From positions 1-64,000 of the forward strand of contig JAODUP010000701.1 of NCBI GenBank assembly GCA_025642065.1: 64,000 bases of DNA. Direction: 5' to 3'. Both the position numbers and the translations under genes were made by a program. Source of the stretch: Paralvinella palmiformis. Lineage: Eukaryota > Annelida > Polychaeta > Terebellida > Alvinellidae. Below are positions 45,175-57,692 of this stretch, piece by piece (position 1 is the stretch's first letter; every line of letters starts with the position of its first letter). The notes beneath the pieces are model-generated. The model saw nothing but the letters and a program-made list of their open reading frames with translations. It ran no database searches and had not been told where the DNA came from.

Positions 45175-48100
45175 TTGTGATCTTTTATACATGATCATTT
45201 GTGCGTCTCTGTGTGTGTGCGTGCGTGAAAATAGGATACTATTATTGGCAAAATAGGGTTCGTGTCCCCGGTATATTGGAAACAAATACCTATGTCGTCA
45301 TCATAGGATGGAGAAGAGTTGTTTCTTCCTGTAACAACAATAACAACAACGACAACAACTACTGCTAAGATAACAACACCAACAACCACAACAACCACAA
45401 TAACATCAACGACAACAACTACTGCTAAGATAACAACAACAACTACTACTACTACTACGAGCAAACATATATTCTAGTTGACCAATGACCTCTAATTACA
45501 ATCCGGTTATTGTCTAACTGATATGGTATTGTTTATTTTACATTTCCACGTCTCGTCTGTTCCATTTAATCTGCCGCAAGGGGGCGTTCCCATAGCGCAG
45601 TGAGCAGTGCGCTGTGAATCTCTAGGTGGTGGGGTCGAATCCGGCTCATACCCGTATTCGTGGGATGTTCCTTCAGGAATCGTTCCAGGCGTTATCGGTG
45701 CCAAAGGCTAAATCGACCAAACAGTCAGCCTACCGTGTATCCTGAAGTCTAATGCCCTTTGACCTTTTGACATTGTATAGGTTTATTTTCGGGATACCTG
45801 CTATCAGTCTTAATAGTAAGATAATCTCCTACATTTTGTCATCTCTTTCTAACAGCGAGAAGCTCATCAAGACCACAGCCGATACCATTGTTAAATACGG
45901 ACTTCGTGACGTCGGCTTCAGATATCTCATCATTGGTGATTGTTGGATGAACGAGACCAGAGATCGCCATGGCAACCTGGAAGCCGATCCTGATCGATTT
46001 CCTGATGGGATCAAAGCTTTAGCCCAATATGTAAGTTTTGGCGTAGTGCGCATGATTTGAATATTAATTTACTATAAAAATAACTTATCAATAGAATAAT
46101 CTTCAAATAGAATAATCTTCAACTTCATGAAATTGTAATAAATTAGAAAAGCAAATTATGATTTGACAGGGCACCTCCTTAGTTTAACTGATAGCGCGAT
46201 TGGCTATAGATCTCAACCATCTGAGTTCAAATATCGGCGTGTGGGTGCCTCCGTGGTCTAGCGGTAGCGTGTTGGACCACAGATCACTACCACCCGTGTT
46301 CGAATCTCGGCGTGGGCATATCTGAAGGTTGTTTCATCTTTCACTTTGCCTCATTACCTTCGGATGTCGCTCAACCCATTTAGCCTACCATGTGCACAAA
46401 AGTGGCCATAAAACATCAATCATCAAATCTCGGCGTGGGCATGTCTGAAGGGTGTTTCATCTTTCACCTCATTACCTTTAGAGGTTAGGGGTCGCTTATT
46501 CCATTTAGCCTATCGTGTGCGCAAAAGGGGCTGAACAATTAAATACCTAAATATCCATCGTTGAAAAAGGGGGGGGGGAATTTTTCGCAATAAAATGGTA
46601 TTTTCTAATTTATTTTTAAACAGTAATTCGTAATTTGTCTATGTACGTGAAGACATTCTCACCGAATTTTCCTTGTTTGATCCAAATTCTTTTCCACAAA
46701 GGCGACTGTTTTCAATTTACTGTCCATATCCCAGGAAAACAAAATTTGTTTAACTCATAACTGATTTACACTTTGTGCTCTCTACTCGTCATCGAAATGT
46801 GGATTATCACCACAAAATATATACATAGAACAAAACAATAATTAATATTACATTTACAACAACAAAAATAGTACCTAACTTTGGTTCAGCAAACATTTCA
46901 GTATAAATATGTCACAATTACGAGATAAAATACATGCTTCAGTCTCGAGAGTTTGTGATGGAAATGTTTTAAATATTGTTCCTATATCGTAATATTTGTA
47001 GTTTTTCTCTACCCAGGTTCACGATAGAGGCTTGTTGCTGGGACTAGAGATTGACCTCAGTAATGTATCTTGTAATGGCCGCCCTGGTAGCTATGGTAAC
47101 TATAATCGCGACGCCAGCACACTGGCGAGCTGGGGAGTAGACTATGTCAAGGCCACCGCTTGTTCTTTTAAAAACATCGACAAGTTAGAAGGAGGTGTGT
47201 ATGATATTGTACGAGACACTATCTATTCGGTTCTTCTATCGTAATATATGTGTAAATACGAGATGTTCTTCGTACGGAAAACAACTCACTCTGCGTTATA
47301 CTTCCACGTACTTAAATTACCCAAAAATCAGGAGCAGAAATCGGACGTTTACTCAAAAGACGTGTGTCATAGACACATCAGCTTTAAACACAATGTGCCG
47401 TTGTAAGATTTTCCTAAAACGGTAGTCAGACAATCTTTTTTATTTCCACTTAGAGCTTTGTTTTTATCATATATGTATCAGTCCTCCAGTAGGTTATACT
47501 TTGTAAGTGTGTACCTGACGACCTTAATGCCAGTAAACATTTAGTGGCTAAATGACAGGTTTCGTAAAACAGCACTGGACTATGGTAACACATTTGAACT
47601 ACACACTTTATAATACTGCTCTGACTGAAAACATCGAATATTTAGACATATGCTTGTCATCGTCGCCGTTTTATATTGTTTATGGTTGCTCAATAATAGA
47701 ATCCGAGGCAAAGTGTCGGAATGTTGGGGTGTCACATCATTAGGGTGTCGGATAAAGCGGGTGGCGATGTAGGTGTTGGTCTGTCAGTTAGGGGTCTAAA
47801 AACTTTCAGGATCTGAGTTCGAATCTGGGTCATACTTGTGTTTGTGCAGTTTTTAAATATATAATCTCCAGTCGGCCATATATCCCAGGTATGACTAATG
47901 TCGAGTCTAAACAAATCAAATCAATCAAATCAATCAATCACATACTTATAAATAGATGTGCGCGCGAAGAATGACGATCAATATATGATGAATGATACAT
48001 CAAACATTATCTTATTGGTTTCCTTTATCTAGCATATCCTTCTATGGGTACGGCCTTGAACAAGACAAGACGTCACATGGTCTATGATTGTAATTGGCCA

Positions 48101-49700
48101 ATTGAAATACAGAAATATGGGAAACAGGTAAATATGTCTATAATGTGTGGGTTATTGCTGGAACAGTGAGTGAGTCAGTCAGTCAGTCAGAATTAGTTAG
48201 GTAACATCAAAATACCTTTATCATACATTATATATGCTGTGTGTGTGTAAACAAACCACTTCGTAACTTCTAATCAAGTTTCTTCATCTCACATATCATC
48301 TATATTAATTAATTTAATTTGTATTGTTATTAACCCTTTCTAGCCGGATTATTCGTTGATATCGAAGACGTGTAACATCTTCAGTACCTCTCAGTTAATG
48401 GCCGACAGCTGGGAAAGTCTAGAGAAGACCATCAAACACTTCAGTAGCTTGTCACGTGACCTTGTTAATTATACACACCCGGGAAGCTGGAGTTTCCCTA
48501 ATCCCGTAAATAATAATAATAATATGTTAATGATTAAAGGGAATACGCTGGAATCTTATTTCGATGCTTCGGTACTAAATTTGATCTGAGAAAACGAGTA
48601 TCTTTGTAAATACAGCTATAGGCCAAATATAGGCTGTGTGTGAATTTGGTGACACAAACTAATTGATCACGCGTTTTTATAATCGATTTCCTGTATATAA
48701 TTCGAGATCTAGTCCCCAATAGACGAACGGACGATTGTCAACAATTTCGATCAATTTCTTTACTGCAGATTTTAGTGGGAGATTACGGTCTGAGTTACAG
48801 CGAGCAGGCGATGCAACTCGCTGTCTGGTCGATAATGAACGCTCCACTCCTCGTGTCGGCTGACCTCCGTAAGATCAACGACTACCAGAGGGCGCTGTTA
48901 CTGAACAAGGTCACGCTGACCGTAGACCAGGATGTTAGTTATCAGATGGGCACGGAAGCTATTCTGGTAAGTTATCAGTAATTGTTTATGTTCGTATGCA
49001 AATTAGGATTTCTCACCGATGACGTCATATCCTACGAATCCCGTAATTTGGTGAGGGAATTCCCGGAAAAGGAATAAATTGTTTTACAATAAATCACTGG
49101 TAGAAAAGCAAAGCATTTTTAGGACAATCTGAGACTACTTTTACAAGAGAATCTTTTTCAAACCATCAGTTTGACCCACTCCCCTAAAAAAATAATTTTC
49201 AGCTCCAAAAAACCCCAGGAATTCCGACAAAAAAACTTGAAAACTCTCCCCCCTAACATAAGGTAGCGGTAAATCGGGGATTCAAGGTCACCATTATGCT
49301 GTACGTCTCTCTCTTACTGTTACTTTAATCGTCGCTTCTGTAACATGTGCAACGATCCGATTGGGGTTTGTTGACATTCAGTCAAGCTCCGATATCGGTC
49401 ATCTTTGGCTCTCTGATCCAGAATCGCCTTCTCTTACAGACAGGTCAAGTCCACATATGGCGTAAGTCGATCCAGCCAGAAGGAAGCTTCGCTTTGGCGT
49501 TGATGTACTTCAATATTTCCGGAGGGCCAACCCGGGTGTCCGTCATACTCCGTGACTTGGGCGTACACGGCTCGGAGTGGTACAAGTTGACGAACATCCT
49601 AACTGGTCAACAGATCGGCATGTACAAGTCTTGGTATACATTTAACTGCGAAGTCAATCCTGTCGGCGTGCTCTTTGTACGAGCGGAAGCCATCCGCTGA
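41446..49700 (+). CDS. GH27-like pseudoenzyme (alpha-galactosidase fold, active site erased)
   Basis: Seven exons: 41446-41615, 45856-46030, 47017-47194, 48033-48127, 48344-48505, 48769-48966, 49440-49700. Together 1,239 bases, an uninterrupted 412-codon frame with GT-AG junctions and the same intron phases as the minus-strand paralogue. The N-terminal signal peptide (hydrophobic FFIVVVLFA) is followed by LDNGLALTPPLGW, and the GH27 landmarks can be followed throughout. By human alpha-galactosidase numbering the active site is gone: W47 is Thr (GWITTERF), D92 Gly (IIGDCW), Y134 Glu (LGLEID), nucleophile D170 Thr (VKATAC), E203 Asn (DCNWPIE), Y207 Glu, R227 Ser and acid/base D231 Leu (CNIFSTSQLMADSW), D266 Asn and M267 Pro (WSFPNP). 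All eight disulfide cysteines (C52, C56, C63, C94, C142, C172, C202, C223 equivalents) remain. Sequons include NET, NVS, NKT, NYT and NIS. It cannot be a GH27 hydrolase; a secreted binding or structural role is inference. Confidence 0.93.
42397..42567 (-). mobile_element. SINE-A copy, near full length
   Basis: On the minus strand: GCCTCCGTGGTCTAGCGGTA head, TTCGAATCCCGGCGTGGGCA, the TTTCACTTCG body and the GTGGCCATAAAACATCAATC end with a (TCA)n tail. In intron 1 of the GH27-like pseudoenzyme gene. Confidence 0.93.
42979..43090 (+). mobile_element. SINE-A copy with internal deletion
   Basis: An intact tRNA-like head (GCCTCCGTGGTCTAGCGGTA to TTCGAATCTCGGCGTGG) is joined directly to the 3' phrase TGGCCGTAAAACATCAATCA, so about 80 bases of the body are missing. 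Confidence 0.9.
44040..44160 (+). mobile_element. Diverged SINE-A-like copy
   Basis: TCAAATCCCACCAGACC in the box B position, GAAGGATGTTTCATCTG in the body and a terminal CGAAAGTGACCGCAAAACAA. It is older or a subfamily. Confidence 0.55.
45120..45460. repeat. CT, GT and CAA/ACT simple repeats
   Basis: (CT)n and (GT)n at 45110-45175. At 45340-45455 the phrase GACAACAACTACTGCTAAGA occurs twice, 70 bases apart, within ACAACA repeats. Valine-rich minus-strand frames are artefacts. Confidence 0.85.
45590..45750 (+). mobile_element. tRNA-derived SINE-like repeat
   Basis: Box A-like CATAGCGCAGTGAGCAGTGC and box B-like GGGGTCGAATCC about 40 bases apart, followed by a body unlike SINE-A. A separate family from its wording. 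No folded acceptor stem. Confidence 0.55.
46168..46530 (+). mobile_element. Nested SINE-A insertion
   Basis: A diverged head at 46168-46240 stops at AATATCGGCGTG. A complete SINE-A follows (46245-46424, GCCTCCGTGGTCTAGCGGTA to CATAAAACATCAATCATC). The sequence then resumes with AAATCTCGGCGTGGGCATG and the rest of a SINE-A body to about 46530. The phrase around GGCGTG is present on both sides, as expected for a target duplication inside the older copy. In intron 2 of the pseudoenzyme gene. Confidence 0.85.
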
Positions 49701-50067
49701 TGTACCGTGATCTCCGCATCATCATAGAATGATGCACATCATTGTCATATCGAGATGGATTTTGTCTTAATTTATGATTACCTGTTCTTAACACACCGTT
49801 TTATCTATTTTGTCGGAATATTCGATTGTTGATATTGTCACTGACGAGTCTGTTGTAATTAATTATGAAATATTGATGTTATTTAGGTGCGGTAATTTTA
49901 GTTGTATCTATGTACGAGCTACTGCTTTAAGTCACAAAAAATATTAGGATATTGTTTTTAATCTCATCGTTTTAGAAGCAGACTTGTGTCTGTATGAAAA
50001 GGCCGTATAATTTATCGTCTTATGTTTACCATAGGCAGCTCAATAGTATTTTAGGGTTGTTTTCATG

Positions 50068-50200
50068 GTAGCGCTGTATATCACGGACTTTAGCGCCTGG
50101 GTTCAAACCCCGGCGTAGTTATATCCCAGGGGTGTTTCAACGTTTACTTCACCTCATTACATTGGGAGGTCATTCGACCAACTAACATTGATGTTGGCTT
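50068..50200 (+). mobile_element. Diverged SINE-A-like copy
   Basis: TGGGTTCAAACCCCGGCGTA in the box B position, AGGGGTGTTTCAACG and a TCACCTCATTACATTGGGAGG body. The 3' end is not recognisable. It lies downstream of the pseudoenzyme stop. Confidence 0.6.
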
Positions 50201-50873
50201 TAGATAACTGGACAACGAAAAATACAAACAAGTGTTCACGTGTTAAAACACACTGATTATGACACTGAAATCTGGATCTGGTATAAAATATTAAATGGAA
50301 GATAACGACATGGATCAGGTTTGGCGATGTATATAGTACGAAGGTACAAAAAGATATTGATCAAATAATGGTATTAAAATTAATGATTGGTTTTTTGTAC
50401 GTCAAGAAAAATAGTCAGTCAGTCAGTCAGTAGTTTGGTTATCGTAGACGCTGGTTACACTCGGAACCTATAGCTTACGAGACGACGTCCTGCGGCAACA
50501 TCATACAGATCCGAACACACACGCTGGATATTTGCAAGGAAACACTAACCACACTGCTATCTGAGAGCAGTTATTGGATTTTCGGATTCAAGAAACAAAT
50601 TTCCGGAATATGTTACTCACGGCAGATAATTCGTGAAAATATACAAGTCTATCCGTTGTGGGGGTTGAGGGAAGAGGGTGGTTGCAGCTCCTAACAGTTG
50701 CCTCACCGAAAGAGGAGCCATTATGTTCGTGCCATAAGCTCATAATCTACAATACTACGTACCAGCTAAATGCGATATATGCCAGCTAATACCAGATAAC
50801 ATTCTGACGACGTTAATCTTACCAAATTCTTTAACTCAACAAGTAAACAAACAATGGGTCGGTTATATCTGTC

Positions 50874-50913
<40 letters not shown>

Positions 50914-51164
50914 AAATTCTCCAATTATTTGGTTTATTCTTTTAGGTTTATAATCTAGTATTAACGTTTTATGTAAATACGAATTTAGTCTACGGAGAAT
51001 CTGATTAAGAGCTTGATTTATTAAGTTCAGTGAACCTTTCAGAGTCTTCCAAGTCAGCATTGTTTTAATATTATTCATCGCGGAGTGCCCATTACATAAT
51101 TAATACTGTATATTTCATAAATATGTCTAAAAACGATAATTATTATTTATGTGCGATAGCAACT

Positions 51165-51310
51165 TTGAGATTTAAACTTTTCGAGAGACGACTCATTTCT
51201 AGCATCCATCGACAACCCATTCCACAAAGTTGGAGCTGCTACACTCGACCACGGTAGGACTTCGAGTCGAGACGCAGGAACCTGTATTAGTATCCGTGAC
51301 TGACTGATTT
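51165..51310 (-). mobile_element. LINE ORF2 C-terminal fragment
   Basis: Minus-strand peptide with SSVAAPTLWNGLSMDARNES followed by SLEKFKS, the same block as VAAPTLWNKLLANIRNASSL in the LINE at 11398-12540. About 45 codons, no flanking RT. Confidence 0.75.
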
Positions 51311-51339
51311 TAGTTACGAAACCTTTAATATATATCAAG

Positions 51340-54080
51340 ATAAACTCATCGGTGAATAATATTTAGTATTCATATTATTTTGTTGATGTGCAATATACAT
51401 TATATGCTCATTTATCTATAATGGTAAAGAGAGTACCATTTGTCGGACTATCCAGGTCTTACTGTACTTAGAAAGGGCCTGCTAATGAATCCTCATACTT
51501 CATGCATTTCCTTTTAGCATTATACTAGTTTACCGCTACTTGTGATATTATGATTTATATTACTTAAATTTATTGTATTGTAGTATAATGACGTTGTCAT
51601 TTAACAAACACAGGCGTTAAATTGTTGTAGCTTGAGCAGAAAAAATCTAAATTCTTTTGTCATCTACAGATAACCGGAAGCACACACACACACTAAATGA
51701 AATGTCACGCAAGTGTCTCGAGATAATTGTACACCACTTCATCTGATAATATGATTACGGACACAAATCTACATTCATGTCTCGTCAGTGTCCAGATTTG
51801 AGTGGCTATTTCCTCGAAGAACAAAATACACTATCCGGCCATTAAGATCAATCCTGATACGACCTGTTCTCATGCCAACTATTTATTGGTATTGAATTTG
51901 CATAGTTCATACACATACACAAGCCATTATCTGTGTATTCCTTACTACATAGCTTTTGTGAATCTCAAGATATTTTGTATATAAATGTCATCCGTAATTG
52001 TAAGAAGTCCACCCCCTCTATTCGAGCGATGGCTGGCCACCACTTACCAACTAGTGAACAAACACAAACATAACGATCAGTACATACTGAATTACAAGTT
52101 TTATGTCCAAGAAGTTGAATGTATTCCATTTTCACTTCCAATGTTCAGTGTCTTAGCTAATGAGCCCTTCCGTTAGCCTCGTTACAGTTGGAACACAAGA
52201 AGGGGGGGGGGGGATACGGAGACGCCATGCCAGGGGTGGATTAGTCCCTGTAGGGAAACATCTGACAAATACAGGTGCGGCTAGGATTCAAAGTGTAAAC
52301 TAAGTTTTAAGTAGAGTATTCTAACCATCGTACTATCAAAGTGATCACCAAGTGTAGGACTAAAGAGTGATTTTACTCAATGGATTAAAGCATGTCTAGA
52401 AGAATATCCCAATCATAACATGATTTTCTAGTAAATTCCATAATTTATTTCAGAAATCAGAGTTCTATATTAAATACATGCCAAAATATGCACGCATACA
52501 CACACATATATATTAATATATATTTAATTCACTGGTTGATAACAGATAGTAGATACAGTATCGACTATTAGAATATTGACTGAAGCGGCAAGGACAAGGA
52601 TCCATTTTTTTTCTTAACTAATAATCAACATGATTGATTTTATTTGTTAAGGAAGTCAACGCTATGATGGTACTATCAACGTTTCAAGTGACTTTCTTCA
52701 CCAAGTGGATTCACAACCAACTCATTTTCTTGGATTGAAGTATACATCGCATTATATTTGTTCCGCTGGTGCTTTGTTGACTCGTAAACAAGCCAATTTA
52801 TGGCTAGACATTAAGTTGTTCAGGATATACCTGACCTATCAGAGAATTAGAAGCAAGATTCAGTAAGTGTTTTCGTAGGAAATGATAGCTTCACAAAAAT
52901 ATTAAAAATCGTTTGTCACAGTATGGAGACCTAATTAACTCGAACATATTACTGCTACTTGCGTCACAGGTTATTTTAGCCACAAATAATCACAAGTCTT
53001 CATACAGGGACTAGCTAATTATATAGATCTCCATTCTACTACCAAAACACAACTAAAAACTATATTAAGAACATGAGCAAAAATCTATCACACAAAATAT
53101 TTTTAAATACTGAGTCGAAATCCCCAAAAAATATTTCACCATATACATTCATACAGATTGTGAATTCCGCAACAGTCAGTAGATATCTACTAGATATAAC
53201 ACCATAGATATCTGCACACACTATTGACGAGATATGTCCAAGTCGGGGTATGACATAACAAAGTCAGCCCAAGATGCATGCACAGCTTGGCATGTTGGAA
53301 TTCCGAAACAATTACACTTTTGGTTGAAATGGCTAGTGGGGCGAGTTCAGTTTATTGACAGATCAGCACAAATGTTCATTTGGTGTCGCTCCCCCCCCCC
53401 CCGGAAATGAACGAAGATACTTCAAAACTCCAAATCTAGAGGGTGTAGGTTGGTGTGGCTAATATCTGATATCAGCATTACAGTGGTGTAGCTACTGCAC
53501 ACTTTGTTTCTGTGGTTCTGACATTCTGCTCTTTAACATTGTACTGACTCCGGTTTATCTGAATGATGCTCAATTAGGCTAAATTGTTACCAAACAGAAT
53601 AGTGTAATGTATTAACTTGAATGCTACATCACTGTCAACGCCTGGCGGATATGTACACTTGCAGAAATAAAAAACAAGAACCTGTTCCAATCGTCACTGT
53701 TTACTTGGTAACCAAGCAATAACATAGCAAGAATTTACTTCGTCAGTGACACATACCAATCAAATTAGCATAATGCGCTCTTACTGTAGAGCTGAAACAC
53801 TATACTGATTACAAAATCATACTGTTGAGATCTGACATCCGTTTGACATTATCAGACAGGTACACCCCCCCCCCTAAACCAGTATAGTGCAACAGCCTTA
53901 CCGAAACAATGAGATAAATTAATCAAGCTCACCGTACCCCCCGCATCGGATGGTAACTATCTAGTTCTAATACTTCGACAACACACCAATCATACCCCAC
54001 CCCCAGAAATAAAGTTCAAAATAGAACAGTTTCCATTAAAACCAACAGCACACATGTGATCACTAGTCCAGACTGAATCA
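51340..54080. other. Non-coding, no gene recognised
   Basis: AT-rich. A diverged SINE-like stretch on the minus strand may lie at about 52215-52340. The last part (53600-54083) is probably the 3'UTR and flank of the minus-strand HIGD1 gene. No coding exon or RNA gene seen. Confidence 0.5.
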
Positions 54081-54083
54081 GGC

Positions 54084-55295
54084 TTATTTTGTGGCCTTGC
54101 TCTCCTTCTTGTCAAAAAACATGTTCTTGACGACTGAATAACCAATCCCCAGGACCAGCGCACCGACGACCATACTCTGCGCACGCACACGGAGATGCAT
54201 TAGGTATACCGACGTCGACATCTTGCCACGATTTTTATAATTGTAAGCACCATGGATACCCATTCCAATGAAGCCCAGCATACCTACAAGTAAACATATA
54301 TTAATAAAGGTTAAAAAGAAAGCAACTCTCTGATTTATGTATAAAATAAATGTGGTTTCATACTTTTTTATTTATTTATTTTTCAACTCCCAAGCAGACA
54401 TGTTGGTCAATTCCAATTGTAGAATTGATTATTTAAAAAAATGTATTTTTGAATTGGAACTGAAGTTCGCTACAAAAACATTAAATTTAATTTAATTCAG
54501 AAATATTTCTTCCATGACAATCCTACTTGGAATATAAAACTAATCAGAGTAGGTATACCAAGGAAGTAAGTAGAGTACCTACTCATGGTAAAATGTAGTA
54601 AGTAAAAAATGGAATTTGAAATGAAAAATTTGAAAATTTGATATGGAATTGACCAAATCGAATTGACCCCATGTCTACCCCCAAGATTGGGGAAATACTT
54701 GTAAACAAATATGAATAGGGTGCAATATATTATAATACACATGAATAAGGACAATCGTGTATATTGAGAATAAATAACTATAAAGAAATACTAAAATGCT
54801 CTGGTCAACAGAACTGACATTAAATATTCGTCAGAACGAGGTTTAATAAAATTATCACAATGAATAAGTTGACTAAGTGAGTCTACCACTCCATCATTGC
54901 ACATGTTATAGCGCGGGATATATTGGGTAAAAGCATAATCTACTGGTGATAAACCCAACTGCGTGAGGTGATATGTAATTGTACCTGGGATAGTTTTACG
55001 ACAAGACATAAAATGGCTAAATCAAACATAGACATAAATAAAAGCTGACCAGATTGAAAATTTTCTAAAAATATTGACAATAAGAATATATGAACATCCT
55101 GATTAAGACATATTCTAGATTAAAATACAATCAACTTACTAATGGAGTTAATTGAAGTGCTCGAAATGTTTAACACATTTATCCATTAATGTGTGATATT
55201 TTACCTAATGGCACGATTGGGTTTTCTTTCACCTTCCTCCAGAATTTAGACTCCTCTTTGATGTCAGCAAATGGGTCAAAAGGTGGAGTATCCAT
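54084..55295 (-). CDS. HIGD1A: HIG1 domain family member (HIGD1A-like)
   Basis: A small mitochondrial inner-membrane protein of the hypoxia-induced gene 1 family, which in other animals associates with respiratory complexes III and IV. Two coding exons: 55205-55295 (ATG at 55295; MDTPPFDPFADIKEESKFW, then RKVKENPIVPL) and 54084-54286. A glycine codon is split across the intron. The predicted length is 96 residues, normal for the family. The second exon holds two membrane segments (MLGFIGMGIHGAYNY and MVVGALVLGIGYSVV) linked by MSTSVYLMHLRVRAQ, which carries the HxRxxxQ part of the family signature. The C-terminus is Lys-rich. Exon 2 begins at 55316, leaving 21 bases of 5'UTR; further 5'UTR exons are near 59 kb. 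The exact orthologue (HIGD1A/B/C) is not resolved. Confidence 0.93.
54395..54680 (+). repeat. Dispersed repeat, copy in HIGD1 intron
   Basis: Shares TTTAATTCAGAAATATTTCT, CCATGACAATCCTACTTGGA, GAGTAGGTAT, GAGTACCTACTC and several GGAATTGA units with 62577-62900 in the same order and orientation. No coding frame. It is a non-autonomous repeat of unknown class. Confidence 0.75.
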
Positions 55296-56344
55296 GTTGT
55301 TGTTGTCTGTGTTGAACTACAAGCACCCAGAATCGAGACGTCAGATGTCAAAAGCTAAAAATAAAAAAATCACAATCTGACAAAAAGTAAAACTTTCTTG
55401 TTACATAATTAATGCTGCATTACCAAATATCAAACTGATTAAGAGTTGATCAGTAATAACTAATTAACACCACCTACGAATAATAATTTAAGGTCAAACA
55501 GGATCATATCAAGTTTACTACTAATATTTAGCCAAGACCTGAAAATCATTAATCTCCATAATGTAATGTACTTTACTGCCATCTGTGTAAGAGCTAACTA
55601 CGGACACTGCCAATATTTCTTAACCAGGTAATACACCAAACAATACACACACATACCACTGGCATGCATACAAACACAACAGGCATGCTCACATACACAC
55701 ACAACAGGCATGAATGCTCACACATACCACAGGCATGCACACACTATCCGGCACACAGCTGAGGAAACTATTCCATTACTAAGCTGTAATTAACCTATAC
55801 ACATAGTTAAGATATTACACAAAGTAGCCGGAGACATACATTAACATGAATTAAATCTCTGTTTAATAAGAGTAAGAGAATTAAGAATGTTTGTCCATTA
55901 TCAAATATGCGTGTAATCCTTAAGAAAGTGACATTTATGAACTGGATACATGCCAATTAAACATTAACCAGCTAAATTTACTATATAAGTATATCAATAG
56001 ATGGCATATTTGAATGTCTATCATCTTGAGGCATGCAATCTAAATCCTGTACAACCTTCTAAGTCATGGTTCTACCTGACATATAGCACATGGTTTGTTC
56101 TATCAGGATGAGTCTAAAAACACACAATAGACAGAGTATGGTTCTTGAAGAGGCAAGGCGTTTAAGCATGGCACTGGTCACACCAGGACCAGAAAAATAT
56201 TTCTACATCTCACTAAGCCTTGTGCCAGTAAAATTTAAATTCAATAGCCCAACAAAAATTTACTAGCTATTAAAACAATTTTTTTTACTAGTTAGAACAA
56301 AACTGTGCTGGAATTGATGGAGAACACCAGATCATAAATTTGTG

Positions 56345-56518
56345 TATGTTTTAAGGCCACTTTTGTGCACATGGTAAGCTAAATGGACTGAGTGACCTCC
56401 AAAGGTAATGAAACAAAGTCAAAGATAAAACACCCTTCAGATATGCCCATGCAAAGATTCGAACTCAGATGGTAGTGATCTGTGGTCCAATGCACTACCA
56501 ATTAGACCATGGAGGCAA
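56345..56518 (-). mobile_element. SINE-A copy, near full length
   Basis: Minus-strand GCCTCCATGGTCTAATTGGT head, GAGTTCGAATCTTTGCATGG, the TTCATTACCTTTGGAGGTCA body and a GTGGCC terminus. In the 5'UTR intron of the HIGD1 gene and co-oriented with it. Confidence 0.9.
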
Positions 56519-57359
56519 TAAAAACAATAATTATGCATTTATGGTTTTATTGATCCACACTAACACAATACAATTATATAATAATCAACAGTTCATAGTT
56601 CATCCAGTAATAAATTATTGGTCATGTCCACAATCTGGCCACGAATTTTCTTCCTGTGATTGTTGAGGTGATAAGGGAAGCCCATTGTTGTCATATTATA
56701 AGATAAAGCACAAAATAGCAAACAAAGACAGTAATAATTTATACATAGAGCATCATGGAAGAAACACAATTAAGTTACTAAAAACTGCATATAATTCCTT
56801 CAGCAAAGCATCAAAACAGTTATGATATATGAAGAAAAAACAGTGATCAATCAAATAAACAGGAAAGGGACAGAGAAATCCACCATATAAACAAGACCAT
56901 TTGCTTTTATTTACTGTAATCAGTGTAAACTAAGACAAATGGCCAATTAGGAGAGTATTTGAGTGACGTGACAATCATAATGCAAAATGGATGTTTACTA
57001 GCCAAGATCACCAGAATCTCTCCCATCCTTCAAGCATGGTATTTATATTTACTAAATATTTATAAATACGACATCTGAAATGGTTACATCGGTAGATTTG
57101 GGCATTATTTGAGATCAGGAAACTATTGGATGATAAATATTTGTCATTCATCATTACCCATTTTCTGCTGAAAATCGGACCAAAATCCAGCATACAACCA
57201 GGAAGAGTGTTTTTTAGTGACGGTGTCGGCAGTGGTATTTTAAACTATGACCCTCTTCCACCGTGAAGAGCTCCAAAACAGTGATCTTAAGACTACCACA
57301 TATCTTGCCTCAAAATAGCAGTAGTCCGGCTGGGCCAATGTTTTAGACCACTAATTAGT

Positions 57360-57545
57360 CTGAAGACAAAATTCACACGTCCTGGGCATCCAATTATTCC
57401 GACCCTGGGTCACAACACTGGGAACATACGGCTAAATCGCTATGGAAACATATCTACAAACATAGGTACCAGCCATATATGAACCCAAAACCTGTAGGCT
57501 TGCAGCACAGTAATGCTATAACCAGTGCACTATTGGAATCCCCAC
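57360..57545 (-). mobile_element. Possible tRNA-derived SINE-like repeat
   Basis: On the minus strand, AGTGCACTGGTTATAGCATT is box A-like and TTTTGGGTTCATATATGG box B-like, followed by a body with AGCGATTTAGCCGTATG. Related wording occurs near 52215-52340. Family assignment is weak. Confidence 0.35.
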
Positions 57546-57692
57546 CCCCAAGGTTCCTGAAGAATCCAATAAACATAATACCCATATTCAGCACATCACG
57601 CTCCAGTGTTATCAAATTATTCCTTGCTATTAATCATTAATAAAACTTATCTCCTGATTCAAATGAGTTGTTTAATAATACAACTGAAAGGA

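Noticed and set aside
46245..46320. tRNA gene (GGTCTAGCGGTAGCG head with a TTCGAATC box B)
   Set aside because: The same head recurs in many places, always attached to the same SINE body; it is SINE-A.
54791..55009. 72-codon minus-strand frame in the HIGD1 intron
   Set aside because: Varied composition but no family I recognise and no splice signals. The HIGD1 frame skips it with good splice sites.
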